From NCBI GenBank assembly GCA_025360645.1, contig JANYBT010000056.1, forward strand, positions 1 through 64,000: a DNA stretch of 64,000 nt, given 5' to 3'. Shown here one piece after another: positions 1 to 7,928 of this stretch; the first letter of the stretch is position 1, and each line of letters begins with the position of its first letter. The notes beneath the pieces are model-generated. The model did not search any database, was not told the origin of the DNA, and saw nothing but the letters and a program-made list of their open reading frames with translations. The position numbers and the translations under genes are program-made. This stretch comes from Acidobacteriaceae bacterium. GTDB taxonomy: Bacteria; Acidobacteriota; Terriglobia; Terriglobales; Acidobacteriaceae.

Positions 1-4
1 AACT

Positions 5-20
5 TTCCCAAAACTGGGAA
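5..20. promoter_or_regulatory. Inverted repeat upstream of the flagellar regulator operon
   Basis: TTCCCA-AAAC-TGGGAA is a perfect 6-base inverted repeat with a 4-base centre, 74 bases before the first gene. It could be an operator for the regulatory operon or the stem of a weak terminator of an upstream gene outside the window; the following TGTTTTG is a poor U-tract. Function is unproven. Confidence 0.3.
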
Positions 21-93
21 TGTTTTGCCCACCTAAGAATCTTCTAATGGTTCTCTCATCTCCTTCTAACCTTCTCCGCCTTTAATCGGTAAC

Positions 94-1269
94 ATGACCA
101 GCGCAGCCATCCTTCCTCAGTGCACCGGAGTTCTGATCGCCAGCCCCAACGACATGCTGCGCGAGCGGGTGCGGCAAAATCTGCCGGAGCGGGACTGCCG
201 GGTGCAACAGGCCACCGGCGGGGCCGACGCTCTGGTGAAGCTGGAGACCGGCGACTGGCAGGTGCTGTATCTCGACCGCCGCCTGCCCGATCTGGACGCC
301 GAAGAACTGATGGCGACGATTCGGCAGCGCTTTCCCGGAATTGAAGTGGTGATGGTGGATTCCGACAGCGGCCAGGACTTCGGACTGCCGCTACGGAAGC
401 GGACGGCAAAACTGGAAGTGGTGGCGCCGGTGCGGCGTGCGAGCCCAGAGCAAGCAGAAGCACGTCCCGCGGGAATCGACCCGTTGCCGGGAATGATTGG
501 TGACGCGCCGGCCATGCAGCGTGTGTATCGCCTGACCCGGCTGGTGGCGCAGCGCACCACCACGGTGTTGATCACGGGCGAGACCGGGACCGGCAAAGAA
601 CTGGTGGCGCGGGCCATTCATGAATTGAGCCCGAGAGCGGGACGGCCGTTCGCGGTGGTGAATTGCGCGGCGATTCCCGAGGCGCTGCTGGAGTCGGAAT
701 TGTTTGGCCACGTCCGGGGAGCCTTTACCGGGGCAGTGCAATCGCACGTCGGACGAATTCAGGCGGCGCAGGGGGGCACCCTGTTTCTCGATGAGATTGG
801 CGAGATGCCACTCGGGATGCAGGCCAAGCTGTTGCGTTTTCTGGAGCAGAAAGAAGTGCAGCGCCTGGGGAGTTGCGAGACCGTGCGGGTGGATGTGCGG
901 GTGGTGGCGGCGACCAATGCGTCGCTGCCCCAGCTGGTGAAGCAGGGCAAGTTTCGCGCCGACCTGTACTTCCGGCTAGCCGCGTTTCCCATCGCTTTGC
1001 CAACGCTGGCCGAGCGCAGACAGGACATCATCGCGCTGGCCGAGCATGGCCTGGAAAAACTGGCCGATGGCGCGCGGGTCCCGGCTTTGACCGCCGATGC
1101 CATGCGGGGGCTGCTGGAGCAGGCGTGGCCGGGCAATGTGCGCGAGCTGCAGTATGTGATGGAGCGGGCGCTGATTCTGGCGGAGGGAAGCGCGGAGATC
1201 AGGCCGGAGCATTTGTACTTTGGTCCCGCCGGGGACGCGCCCTTTGGTGCGAGCGACTTGGATAGTTAA
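94..1269 (+). CDS. Sigma-54-dependent activator without DNA-binding domain (FleQ/FlrA/FlgR-like)
   Basis: Cytoplasmic enhancer-binding-type ATPase expected to remodel sigma-54 RNA polymerase at flagellar promoters. Residues 10-105 form a receiver-like domain with Asp61 at the usual phosphorylation position, but the N-terminal acidic pair is replaced by a Ser-Pro-Asn-Asp stretch, so the receiver looks degenerate. The AAA+ domain (about 130-375) has a Walker A GETGTGKE at 162-169 and the sigma-54 contact loop GAFTGA at 209-214. The protein stops at residue 391 just after the AAA+ domain, and no Fis-type helix-turn-helix follows. It heads the operon with the kinase and FlrC-like genes. Helicobacter FlgR is a known activator lacking this domain. 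Regulator class is sure; the exact orthologue is not. Confidence 0.85.
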   Translation: MTSAAILPQCTGVLIASPNDMLRERVRQNLPERDCRVQQATGGADALVKLETGDWQVLYLDRRLPDLDAEELMATIRQRFPGIEVVMVDSDSGQDFGLPLRKRTAKLEVVAPVRRASPEQAEARPAGIDPLPGMIGDAPAMQRVYRLTRLVAQRTTTVLITGETGTGKELVARAIHELSPRAGRPFAVVNCAAIPEALLESELFGHVRGAFTGAVQSHVGRIQAAQGGTLFLDEIGEMPLGMQAKLLRFLEQKEVQRLGSCETVRVDVRVVAATNASLPQLVKQGKFRADLYFRLAAFPIALPTLAERRQDIIALAEHGLEKLADGARVPALTADAMRGLLEQAWPGNVRELQYVMERALILAEGSAEIRPEHLYFGPAGDAPFGASDLDS

Positions 1270-1331
1270 GCGATTTCTCAGTTAAATCGAACGGAGATGG
1301 ACAAGATCTTGCAGCGATGAGGTTCGAAGCT

Positions 1332-2198
1332 ATGTCCACGGTATTGACAGCACCGGTCCACGAGTTGTCGCAAGCGTTTTCCAGCTTCGCCGAAGTGGCG
1401 GGATCGCTGGAGCGCTCCTACGGCCAACTGCAAACCGAAGTGGCGCAGTTGCGGCGGGAACTGGATGCCGCCAATCGCGATCTGGACCGGGAGCGGGAAC
1501 GGTTGCGGCGGCAGCAGGCGATGGTGGAGATGTCGGCGGTGCTGGCGCATGAAATTCGTAATCCGCTGGGCAGCATGGAGCTGTTTGCCGGATTGCTGGC
1601 GGAATCCGCGCTCGACCGCGACAGCCGCAGTTGGGTGGAGCACTTGCAGGCGGGGCTGCGCACTCTGGCGGCGACGGTGAACAACGTCCTGCACCTGGAC
1701 CGGCTGCCGCGGGCGCAGATGTCGCCCACCGATTTCGGAGAGCTTTTAGGCTGGGCGCAAGGATTCTTACAGCCGCTGGCCAGGCAGTCGCGGGTGCAAC
1801 TCGAAGTGGTCAACCGCTGGCAAGGGATGCAAGGGAGCGCGGACCGGCATTGCCTGGAACAGGTGGTGTTGAACCTCGCCCTCAACGCCTTCCGCTCGAT
1901 GCCCGGCGGCGGCTGGCTGAGATTGCGGGGCCGGCGCAGCGGGGACGGGTCGGCGGCGGAACTGGAAGTGATCGACAGCGGGCCGGGGATCGCGCCGGAA
2001 AACTTGCAGCGGGTGTTTGAAGCGGGCTTCAGCACCCGTCCGGGAAGTCCGGGGCTGGGCCTGGCGGTGTGCCGCGAGGTGGTGGAGCAACATGGGGGAA
2101 CGATTACGGTCGAGAGCCGTCCGGGACGGGGAGCGCGATTCCTGGTGCGCCTGCCTTTGTTCCACTCGGCCAACCAGGCCAGGGAGAACGCATGTTGA
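1332..2198 (+). CDS. flrB: Sensor histidine kinase of the flagellar two-component system (FlrB/FleS-like)
   Basis: Soluble histidine kinase expected to phosphorylate the downstream FlrC-like activator. A coiled-coil-rich N-terminus (residues 20-65) precedes the H-box LAHEIRNPLG, with phosphorylated His73 in this numbering. The C-terminal ATPase domain shows an N-box-like NLALNAFRSM, DSGPGIAPENL and a GLGLAVC segment. There are no membrane segments, so it senses something internal, probably assembly status as proposed for FlrB/FleS. ATG 1332 is preferred to ATG 1317 because TGAGG lies 9 bases upstream. The end overlaps the next start by 7 bases (ATGTTGA), suggesting coupled translation. Confidence 0.85.
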   Translation: MSTVLTAPVHELSQAFSSFAEVAGSLERSYGQLQTEVAQLRRELDAANRDLDRERERLRRQQAMVEMSAVLAHEIRNPLGSMELFAGLLAESALDRDSRSWVEHLQAGLRTLAATVNNVLHLDRLPRAQMSPTDFGELLGWAQGFLQPLARQSRVQLEVVNRWQGMQGSADRHCLEQVVLNLALNAFRSMPGGGWLRLRGRRSGDGSAAELEVIDSGPGIAPENLQRVFEAGFSTRPGSPGLGLAVCREVVEQHGGTITVESRPGRGARFLVRLPLFHSANQARENAC

Positions 2199-3523
2199 AC
2201 CGGGTGTTGGTGGCGGACGACGATGCCGGAATGCGGGCGGCGCTGGAAGCGCGCTTTCTGCGCCGGGGATGGAATGTGGATACGGCCGCCGGAGCCGAAG
2301 AAGCGGTGACCCGGTTCCGGCGGGCGCGCTATCCCCTGGTGATCACGGACATCCGCATGCCGGATGGCGACGGATTTGGAGTGATGCGCCAGGTGCGGGC
2401 GATGGCGCCCCAGACTGCGGTGATTCTGCTGACCGCATTCGCCAACGTTCCCGACGCGGTGGAGGCAATGAAGAGCGGCGCTTGCGACTATCTGGTGAAG
2501 CCGGTGTGCTTCGAGCAGTTGGAACAGGCGATGGAACGGGTGATGCGGGCGGCGCATCCTGAGGTCCGGGAGCGGGACGAGATGGTGGGTCAATCGGCGG
2601 CTTGGCGGCGGGCCTGTGAACTGGCGGGGCAAGCCGCGGTGAGCGATGCCGACATTCTGATTGAAGCCGAGAGCGGTACCGGCAAAGAGCTGGTGGCGCG
2701 GATGATTCACCGGCTCAGTCCGCGGCGCAAGGGGCCCTTTGTCGCCGTCAATTGCGCCGCCTTTCCCGAGAGCCTGCTGGAGAGCGAGCTGTTCGGCTAC
2801 GCCAAGGGCGCGTTCACCGGGGCGGTGGCGGCCAAGCCGGGGAAATTCGAATTGGCGGATGGCGGCACCCTGCTGCTGGATGAAGTGGGCGAGATGCCGC
2901 TGGTGCTGCAACCAAAATTGTTGCGCGCGCTGCAGGAACGGGAGTTCGACCGGCTGGGATCGATCGAGAGCGTGAAGGTGGACATCCGGGTGATTGCCAC
3001 CACCAACCAGCCGCTGCAAGCGATGGTGAAGGCGGGACAGTTTCGGGCGGACCTGTATTACCGGCTGAACGTGATTCCACTGGCGCTGCCGGCGCTGCGC
3101 GAACGGCGGGAAGATATCGCCGAACTGGCGGGACATTTTGCCGTCCTGTACACCCCTGCGGGAAAGTGCATTCGGCTGTCGCCGGAATTTCTGGCCGGGC
3201 TGGGGCAACACGCCTGGCCGGGAAACGTGCGCGAGCTGGGAAATTTCATTCGCCGGGTGGTGGCGCTTTCCTCCGCGTCCGACATTGGGCCGGAGGCGCT
3301 GGCGGGACTGGGGCCGATCCCTGCAGCGGCCAAACTGTCGGACACTCTGCGCGCGGGCATTTCCCTCGAAGAAGCCGAACGGCGGTTGCTGGAGATGACA
3401 TTGGCTTCGACCGGAGGTAACCGCTCGCGCGCGGCCGAAATGCTGGGCGTCAGTTTGCGGACGGTGCGCAACAAAGTGCGCGACTATGGGCTGCCATCGT
3501 GGAGGAGCTATGCCGCTGAATAG
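2192..3523 (+). CDS. flrC: Sigma-54-dependent response regulator, flagellar class (FlrC/FleR-like)
   Basis: Full-length 443-residue NtrC-family activator. The receiver domain (1-120) has the acidic cluster VADDD, phospho-acceptor Asp53 and Lys103. The AAA+ domain (about 130-365) has ESGTGKE at 160-166 and GAFTGA at 206-211. A Fis-type helix-turn-helix closes the protein (GNRSRAAEMLGVSLRTVRNK, about 404-425). It is expected to drive the sigma-54-type promoters before fliK, the first SpoA gene and flgF, after phosphorylation by the overlapping kinase gene. ATG 2192 is chosen because the receiver begins immediately there. The end overlaps flgB by 14 bases. Confidence 0.9.
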   Translation: MLNRVLVADDDAGMRAALEARFLRRGWNVDTAAGAEEAVTRFRRARYPLVITDIRMPDGDGFGVMRQVRAMAPQTAVILLTAFANVPDAVEAMKSGACDYLVKPVCFEQLEQAMERVMRAAHPEVRERDEMVGQSAAWRRACELAGQAAVSDADILIEAESGTGKELVARMIHRLSPRRKGPFVAVNCAAFPESLLESELFGYAKGAFTGAVAAKPGKFELADGGTLLLDEVGEMPLVLQPKLLRALQEREFDRLGSIESVKVDIRVIATTNQPLQAMVKAGQFRADLYYRLNVIPLALPALRERREDIAELAGHFAVLYTPAGKCIRLSPEFLAGLGQHAWPGNVRELGNFIRRVVALSSASDIGPEALAGLGPIPAAAKLSDTLRAGISLEEAERRLLEMTLASTGGNRSRAAEMLGVSLRTVRNKVRDYGLPSWRSYAAE

Positions 3524-3863
3524 TATCGACACCCCGCTGCTGGCCAGCCTGGGACGGTTTTTGGATGTGAGTGCGTTCCGACAGGGCGTGATTGCCGCGA
3601 ACCTGGCCAACGTGGACACGCCGGGCTACCGGGCGCGCGACATCAACTTCCGCAGGGAACTGGAGCGGGCCGGGGGAGACAGCGAGTTGCCGCCGCTGGT
3701 GCACGAGGTGGCGGGGCTGATGGAACGGCCGGACGGCAACAACGTCAGCGTCGAGCGCGAGGGCCTGCTGATGGCGCAGAACCAACTCAAGTTTCAGGCC
3801 GGTATCCAGTTGCTGCGCCTCGAATTCCGGCGGCTGTCCACAGCCATCCGCGAAGGCAAATAG
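3510..3863 (+). CDS. flgB: Flagellar proximal rod protein FlgB
   Basis: 117-residue rod subunit, exported by the flagellar type III apparatus. The N-terminal region has the axial-protein signature AANLANVDTPGYRARDINFR, and the C-terminus is the usual amphipathic helix. The ATG at 3510 follows GGAGG at 3501-3505 and lies inside the end of flrC, coupling rod synthesis to the regulatory operon. It is followed by flgC and fliE in the common order. Length is slightly below the usual 130-140 residues. Confidence 0.95.
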   Translation: MPLNSIDTPLLASLGRFLDVSAFRQGVIAANLANVDTPGYRARDINFRRELERAGGDSELPPLVHEVAGLMERPDGNNVSVEREGLLMAQNQLKFQAGIQLLRLEFRRLSTAIREGK

Positions 3864-3877
3864 AAGGAGAACGGACC

Positions 3878-4312
3878 ATGAATTTATTCGGCATGCTGGA
3901 GATGAGCGGAGCGGCGCTGGGAGCGGAGCGGATGCGGGCCGAGATCGTGACTGCGAATATGGCCAATGCGCAGGTGACGCGCACCGAGGAAGGCGGGCCC
4001 TACCGCCGCAAGATGGTGGTGTTCGCGGAGCGGCGGGTGCCGCACTTCAGTCTGGCCCTGGCCGGGGCGGCGGGGACAGCGGCAGAAGGAGTGCGGGTGA
4101 CCCAGATTGTGACCAGCAATGCAGCGCCGCTGCAACGCTATGAGCCGGGGCATCCCGATGCGGACGCGCGCGGGTTCGTAGCCTATCCCAACATCGATCC
4201 AATGGAAGAGATGACCGATCTGTTGGGGGCGTCGCGGGCTTACGAGCTGAACGCGTCGGCCATCCAGACCGCCAAAGCCATGATCCAGCAGTCGCTGGAC
4301 CTGTTGCGATAA
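3878..4312 (+). CDS. flgC: Flagellar proximal rod protein FlgC
   Basis: 144-residue rod protein. The N-terminus contains the axial motif TANMANAQVTRTEEGGPYRRK, and the C-terminus has the FlgC pattern YPNIDPMEEMTDLLGASRAYELN, continuing into the terminal helix. AAGGAGAA lies just before the ATG. It sits between flgB and fliE, consistent with joint export and assembly of the proximal rod. Confidence 0.95.
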   Translation: MNLFGMLEMSGAALGAERMRAEIVTANMANAQVTRTEEGGPYRRKMVVFAERRVPHFSLALAGAAGTAAEGVRVTQIVTSNAAPLQRYEPGHPDADARGFVAYPNIDPMEEMTDLLGASRAYELNASAIQTAKAMIQQSLDLLR

Positions 4313-4329
4313 GCAGAGAAGGAGTTGCC

Positions 4330-4626
4330 ATGAACCAAGCGATCTCGTCCATTCGAATTCTTCCGGCGGAGATGGAAGTTGGGCGTCCCGCGGCGGGAGG
4401 AGGGAAATCGGAATTTCTGAACACCCTGCACAGCGCCATGGACCAGGTGGAGGGCTTGCAGAGCGAGGCGCAGGGCAAAGTGACGGAGATGCTGGCGGGC
4501 AATGGCATGGATGTGCATCAGGCCATGATTGCGGTGGAGAAAGCGGACTTGTCGTTCCAACTGATGATGCAGGTGCGGAACAAGATCGTGGAAGCGTACC
4601 AGGAAGTGGCGCGGATGCAGTTTTAG
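4330..4626 (+). CDS. fliE: MS-ring to rod junction protein FliE
   Basis: 98-residue FliE. The C-terminal half carries the family pattern GNGMDVHQAMIAVEKADLSF followed by a QVRNKIVEAYQEVARMQF ending, typical of FliE. It links the FliF ring to the rod and is the first axial protein exported. An AGAAGGAG-type ribosome-binding site precedes the ATG. Length is normal for the family. Confidence 0.95.
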   Translation: MNQAISSIRILPAEMEVGRPAAGGGKSEFLNTLHSAMDQVEGLQSEAQGKVTEMLAGNGMDVHQAMIAVEKADLSFQLMMQVRNKIVEAYQEVARMQF

Positions 4627-4636
4627 GGGTTTCCAG

Positions 4637-4667
4637 GTTCAAGTGTTGAACAGTTGAACGGTTGAAC
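4637..4667. repeat. Short GTTGAAC repeat cluster between fliE and fliF
   Basis: Three GTTGAAC copies start at 4645, 4653 and 4661 with an 8-base period. A reverse-complement copy, GTTCAA, lies at 4637-4642 and can pair with the first repeat. The array fills half of the only sizeable gap in the flgB-fliJ operon. It could be an mRNA structure, a protein site or a neutral microsatellite; nothing in the sequence decides. Confidence 0.6.
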
Positions 4668-4690
4668 GTTTCACCATTAGGGAGCAAGGC

Positions 4691-6304
4691 GTGGCGGAAA
4701 CCAAATCCATGCAGCGGGCGGCGGACCAGATCACAGTCTTCTGGCGCGGGCTGACGGCGCAGCAAAAGTGGTTGATGGGCGGCGGGGTGGCGCTGGTGGC
4801 GGCGACCCTTTGGGTGTTTGTGGGGCTGCTGGGGACCCCCAAGTACGCGACGCTCTATTCCGGGCTGCGTCCGGAGGAGGCCCAGGCCATGGGAAGCCGG
4901 CTGGCGGCCAAGAATCTGGCGTACCAGTTGTCGTCCGATGGCTCGAGCGTGCTGGTGCCGGTGGAGAAGCTGGACGCAAGCCGTCTGGAAACCGCGGCCC
5001 AGGGGCTGCCGCGCAACGCGCGCCTGGGGTTTGAGCTGTTTGACACCCCGAACTGGGCGGGCAGCGACTTCACCGAGCGGGTGAACTATCAGCGCGCTCT
5101 CGAAGGCGAGCTGGAACGCACTCTGCAGACGCTGCACGACGTGGAAACAGTGCGGGTGCATCTGGTGCTGCCGCGGGAGTCGGTGTTCACCGAGCAGGAG
5201 CACGAAGCCAAGGCCGCGGTCATCGTCAAGACCCGCGGCGGACGCTTGCCCGAAGAGGCCCAGCGCGGCATTCCGCAACTGGTGGCGAGCGCGGTCGACC
5301 GGCTGCGTCCGGAGAACGTGACCGTGGTGGACGCGGACAGCAACGCCTCGCTGACCTCGCCGAAGGGCACGGGCGGAGGCGCGGGCACGCCCGATGAAGA
5401 ACTGGCGCAGACCCTGGTCGCGACGTTGGGACCGGTGGTGGGATCCGACCAGGTGCGGGCTAGCGTGCACGTGGAATATGACCTGAGCAGCAGCGAAAAC
5501 ACCGAAGAGACTTACGATCCCAAGGCCGCGGTCCCCCTCACTACGCAGCGTTCGGAAGAAAATTCAGGAGGCCGGAGCGCGGGGGGAATTCCGGGCACCG
5601 CGTCCAATGTGCCGGGGACCACCGCGGGGACCACGGCGGCGCTGGCTGCGGATGCGGAATCGCAAGGGTCGCGGACCGAGACTTCCACTTATGCGGTGAG
5701 CAAGAGCGTGCGCCATATGGTGCAGCCAGCGGGCCGGGTCAAGCGCATGGCCGCGGCGGTGCTGGTGGACGATGCGGTGGAGTGGAAAGACGAAAACGGG
5801 AAGCGCGTGGCCAGTCGGCGCAAACGCACCGCCGAGGAGATGAAAGACCTGGAGAAGCTGGCCCGCGCCGCGATTGGCGTGGATGAGCAGCGCGGGGACT
5901 TGCTGGCGGTGGAGAATCTGTCGTTCCAGACCACGCCGCCCGAGACGCAGTCGGCGGTTGGACGGGCGGAGAAAATACAGAACGCGCTGCGGCCATGGCT
6001 GGGGACGCTGCGGTATGGCGGAGTGGTGCTGCTGTTTCTGGTGGTGTACGGGCTGGTGTTGCGTCCGGTGAAAAAACAGGTGCTCACCGCGTTGCGGGAG
6101 TTGCCGGCGCGGATCGGCAAGAGCGCCGGCCCAGCTGCGGCAGAGAGCGGGCTGATGCTGGAGGGCGCGGGCCTCGAGGCCCTGGGCGGGGGAGACGAGT
6201 CGCGACGGGCGGCCTTGCTGAAACGGCAACTCACCGAAAGAGTGCAGCAGGAGCCGGAGTTGGCGAACCGCCTGGTACAGAGGTGGATCCGGGAGACCCG
6301 ATGA
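4691..6304 (+). CDS. fliF: Flagellar MS-ring protein FliF
   Basis: 537-residue inner-membrane ring protein. A first membrane segment lies near residues 27-45 (WLMGGGVALVAATLWVFVGL). Ring-building motifs follow (YSGLRPEEAQAM, LDASRLETAAQGLPRN, VRVHLVLPRESVF). A low-complexity Gly/Thr/Ala linker covers about 290-325. A second membrane segment lies near 437-455, before a cytoplasmic tail that binds FliG. The start is GTG 4691 behind AGGGAGCAAGG. The final codon overlaps fliG by 4 bases (ATGA). Length is close to that of well-studied FliF. Confidence 0.95.
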   Translation: MAETKSMQRAADQITVFWRGLTAQQKWLMGGGVALVAATLWVFVGLLGTPKYATLYSGLRPEEAQAMGSRLAAKNLAYQLSSDGSSVLVPVEKLDASRLETAAQGLPRNARLGFELFDTPNWAGSDFTERVNYQRALEGELERTLQTLHDVETVRVHLVLPRESVFTEQEHEAKAAVIVKTRGGRLPEEAQRGIPQLVASAVDRLRPENVTVVDADSNASLTSPKGTGGGAGTPDEELAQTLVATLGPVVGSDQVRASVHVEYDLSSSENTEETYDPKAAVPLTTQRSEENSGGRSAGGIPGTASNVPGTTAGTTAALAADAESQGSRTETSTYAVSKSVRHMVQPAGRVKRMAAAVLVDDAVEWKDENGKRVASRRKRTAEEMKDLEKLARAAIGVDEQRGDLLAVENLSFQTTPPETQSAVGRAEKIQNALRPWLGTLRYGGVVLLFLVVYGLVLRPVKKQVLTALRELPARIGKSAGPAAAESGLMLEGAGLEALGGGDESRRAALLKRQLTERVQQEPELANRLVQRWIRETR

Positions 6305-7314
6305 CGGCACGGGCAGCGAGCGCGAGCGGATTGCAGAAGGCGGCGATCCTGATGGTGATGCTGGGAGAAGATGCGGCCAGCCCCATTTGCCGCAGCCTGG
6401 CAGAGACAGATTTGCGGCGCCTGGCGCAGGAAATCGCGGGGTTGCCGGAATTGTCGCCGGCGGCCGCCAGCAGCGTGCTGGAAGAGTTCCACCGGCTGGC
6501 CCGGAGCCAGAGCCGGGTGGCGCAGGGAGGGGTGGAGTTTGCGCGCAAGTTGCTGGCCAGGAGCTGTGGCGAAGAGGTTGCGCGGCAATGGCTCAACCCG
6601 GCCTCCGCGGCGGGGGCCGCGGTCCCGGCGGAGGTGCTGCGCCAGGCGGACCCGCAGCAACTGGCCAAGTTTCTGGCCCTGGAACATCCTCAGACCGTGG
6701 CCTTGACCCTGGCCCATCTGGACCCAAAACAGGCGGCGGGACTGCTGTTGCGCCTGCCCGACGCGGCGCGGGCGGAGGCGGTGAAGCGGCTGGCACAGTT
6801 ACGCCAGTTTTCTCCCGAAGTGGCGCAGAAGGTAGCGGCAGTGCTGCAACGCAAGTTGCAGACACTGGGAGAGCAGCACCGGCGCTCCTATGCCGGCTTC
6901 CAGGGAGTGGCCGACCTGATGAACCAGCTGGATCCGGTCTCCAGCAAATCCATTCTGGAAATGATTGAGGGCGAGGATCCGAGCCTGGCGCTGGCCATCC
7001 GCAACCTGATGTTTACCTTCGAAGACCTGCTGACGGTGCCCGAGATCGGCATCCGCGAGTTGCTGGGGGCGCTGGATAAGAAGACGCTGACCCTGGCGCT
7101 GCGGGGCGCGTCGGAGGAACTGAAGCATCTGGTGTTCAAGTCCATGTCGTCGCGTGCGGTGGAGATGCTGAAGGAAGACATGGAAGTGCTGGGGCCGGTG
7201 CGGGCGCGGGAAGTGCAGGCGGCGCAGCGGGAAGTGATTGAAGTGGCGCGCCGGCTGGAAGCCGACGGCAAACTGATGTTGAGTGCGGAGGGGGACGATG
7301 AGTTGCTCGTCTAG
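6301..7314 (+). CDS. fliG: Flagellar motor switch protein FliG
   Basis: 337-residue rotor protein of the C-ring, which transmits torque from MotA. The N-terminal domain begins LQKAAILMVMLGEDAA. The middle domain has EHPQTVALTLAHL. The C-terminal domain includes FEDLLTVPEIGIRELLGALDKKTLTLALRG with the charged residues that face MotA. Start ATG 6301 overlaps the fliF stop. The gene overlaps the start of fliH by 17 bases, so the operon is tightly coupled. Confidence 0.95.
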   Translation: MTARAASASGLQKAAILMVMLGEDAASPICRSLAETDLRRLAQEIAGLPELSPAAASSVLEEFHRLARSQSRVAQGGVEFARKLLARSCGEEVARQWLNPASAAGAAVPAEVLRQADPQQLAKFLALEHPQTVALTLAHLDPKQAAGLLLRLPDAARAEAVKRLAQLRQFSPEVAQKVAAVLQRKLQTLGEQHRRSYAGFQGVADLMNQLDPVSSKSILEMIEGEDPSLALAIRNLMFTFEDLLTVPEIGIRELLGALDKKTLTLALRGASEELKHLVFKSMSSRAVEMLKEDMEVLGPVRAREVQAAQREVIEVARRLEADGKLMLSAEGDDELLV

Positions 7315-7921
7315 TGCGGTGGCGCGGGCGCGCGAGGCGGCGCGACCCTACGTGTATCCGGAAGCCCGGGCCGAGGGCAGCCGGGAAGGGCCAGCGGGGC
7401 CATCGCTGGAGGAGTGCGAACAACGCGCTCACCAGCAGGGGCGGAGCGAGGGCCGCAGCGAAGCCGCTGAAACCTATTCCCTGGCCTTGCAAAGCGAGCG
7501 TGCGGCGGTGGGCGAGGCGCTGCGCGAATTTGCCCGGCACCGGGAGAAATATTTTCAGCAGGTCGAGACCGAAGTGGTGCAACTGGCGCTGGCGGTGGCG
7601 CGCAAGATCCTGCACCGGGAGGCACAAGTGGATCCCATGGCGCTGGCCGGTATTGCGCGGATCACGCTGGACCAGTTGCAGGCAGGTACCACGGTGACGG
7701 TGCGGGTGCATCCGCAGCAAGCGGCAGAATGGCGGCACTATTTTGCCTGCCAGGAAGACGATCGCAGGTTGGCCGAGGTGAAGGAAGACGCTTCGGTTGC
7801 GGTCGAGGGTTGCGTGCTGGAAACCTCGGTGGGCAGCGTGGAGCTGGGCTTTGCGGTGCAGTTTAAAGAGATTGAGACGGGGCTGCTGGATTTGTTGGCG
7901 CAGCGTCCGGCGGGCGGCTAA
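7298..7921 (+). CDS. fliH: Flagellar export ATPase regulator FliH
   Basis: 207-residue FliH. An N-terminal region with spaced Arg/Glu and Gly (SEGRSEAAETYS) precedes a helical section and the conserved C-terminal domain resembling a V/F-ATPase peripheral-stalk subunit (VETEVVQLALAVARKILHREAQVDP, then a Glu-rich end). It ties FliI to the export gate and C-ring. ATG 7298 is preferred to an upstream GTG because GGAGGGGG precedes it. Position between fliG and fliI is canonical. Confidence 0.9.
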   Translation: MSCSSSAVARAREAARPYVYPEARAEGSREGPAGPSLEECEQRAHQQGRSEGRSEAAETYSLALQSERAAVGEALREFARHREKYFQQVETEVVQLALAVARKILHREAQVDPMALAGIARITLDQLQAGTTVTVRVHPQQAAEWRHYFACQEDDRRLAEVKEDASVAVEGCVLETSVGSVELGFAVQFKEIETGLLDLLAQRPAGG

Positions 7922-7928
7922 GAAAACC

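Noticed and set aside
15-30. A TGGGAATGTTTTGC sigma-54-like sequence before the first gene
   Set aside because: Spacing between the GG and GC is one base short, and it overlaps an inverted repeat.
1418-3619. A 733-codon reverse-strand open frame
   Set aside because: It is antisense to the flrB and flrC-like genes, has no domain and reflects GC-rich codon bias.
3884-5470. A 528-codon reverse-strand open frame
   Set aside because: Antisense to flgC, fliE and fliF; composition (His/Arg/Gln-rich) is typical of shadow frames.
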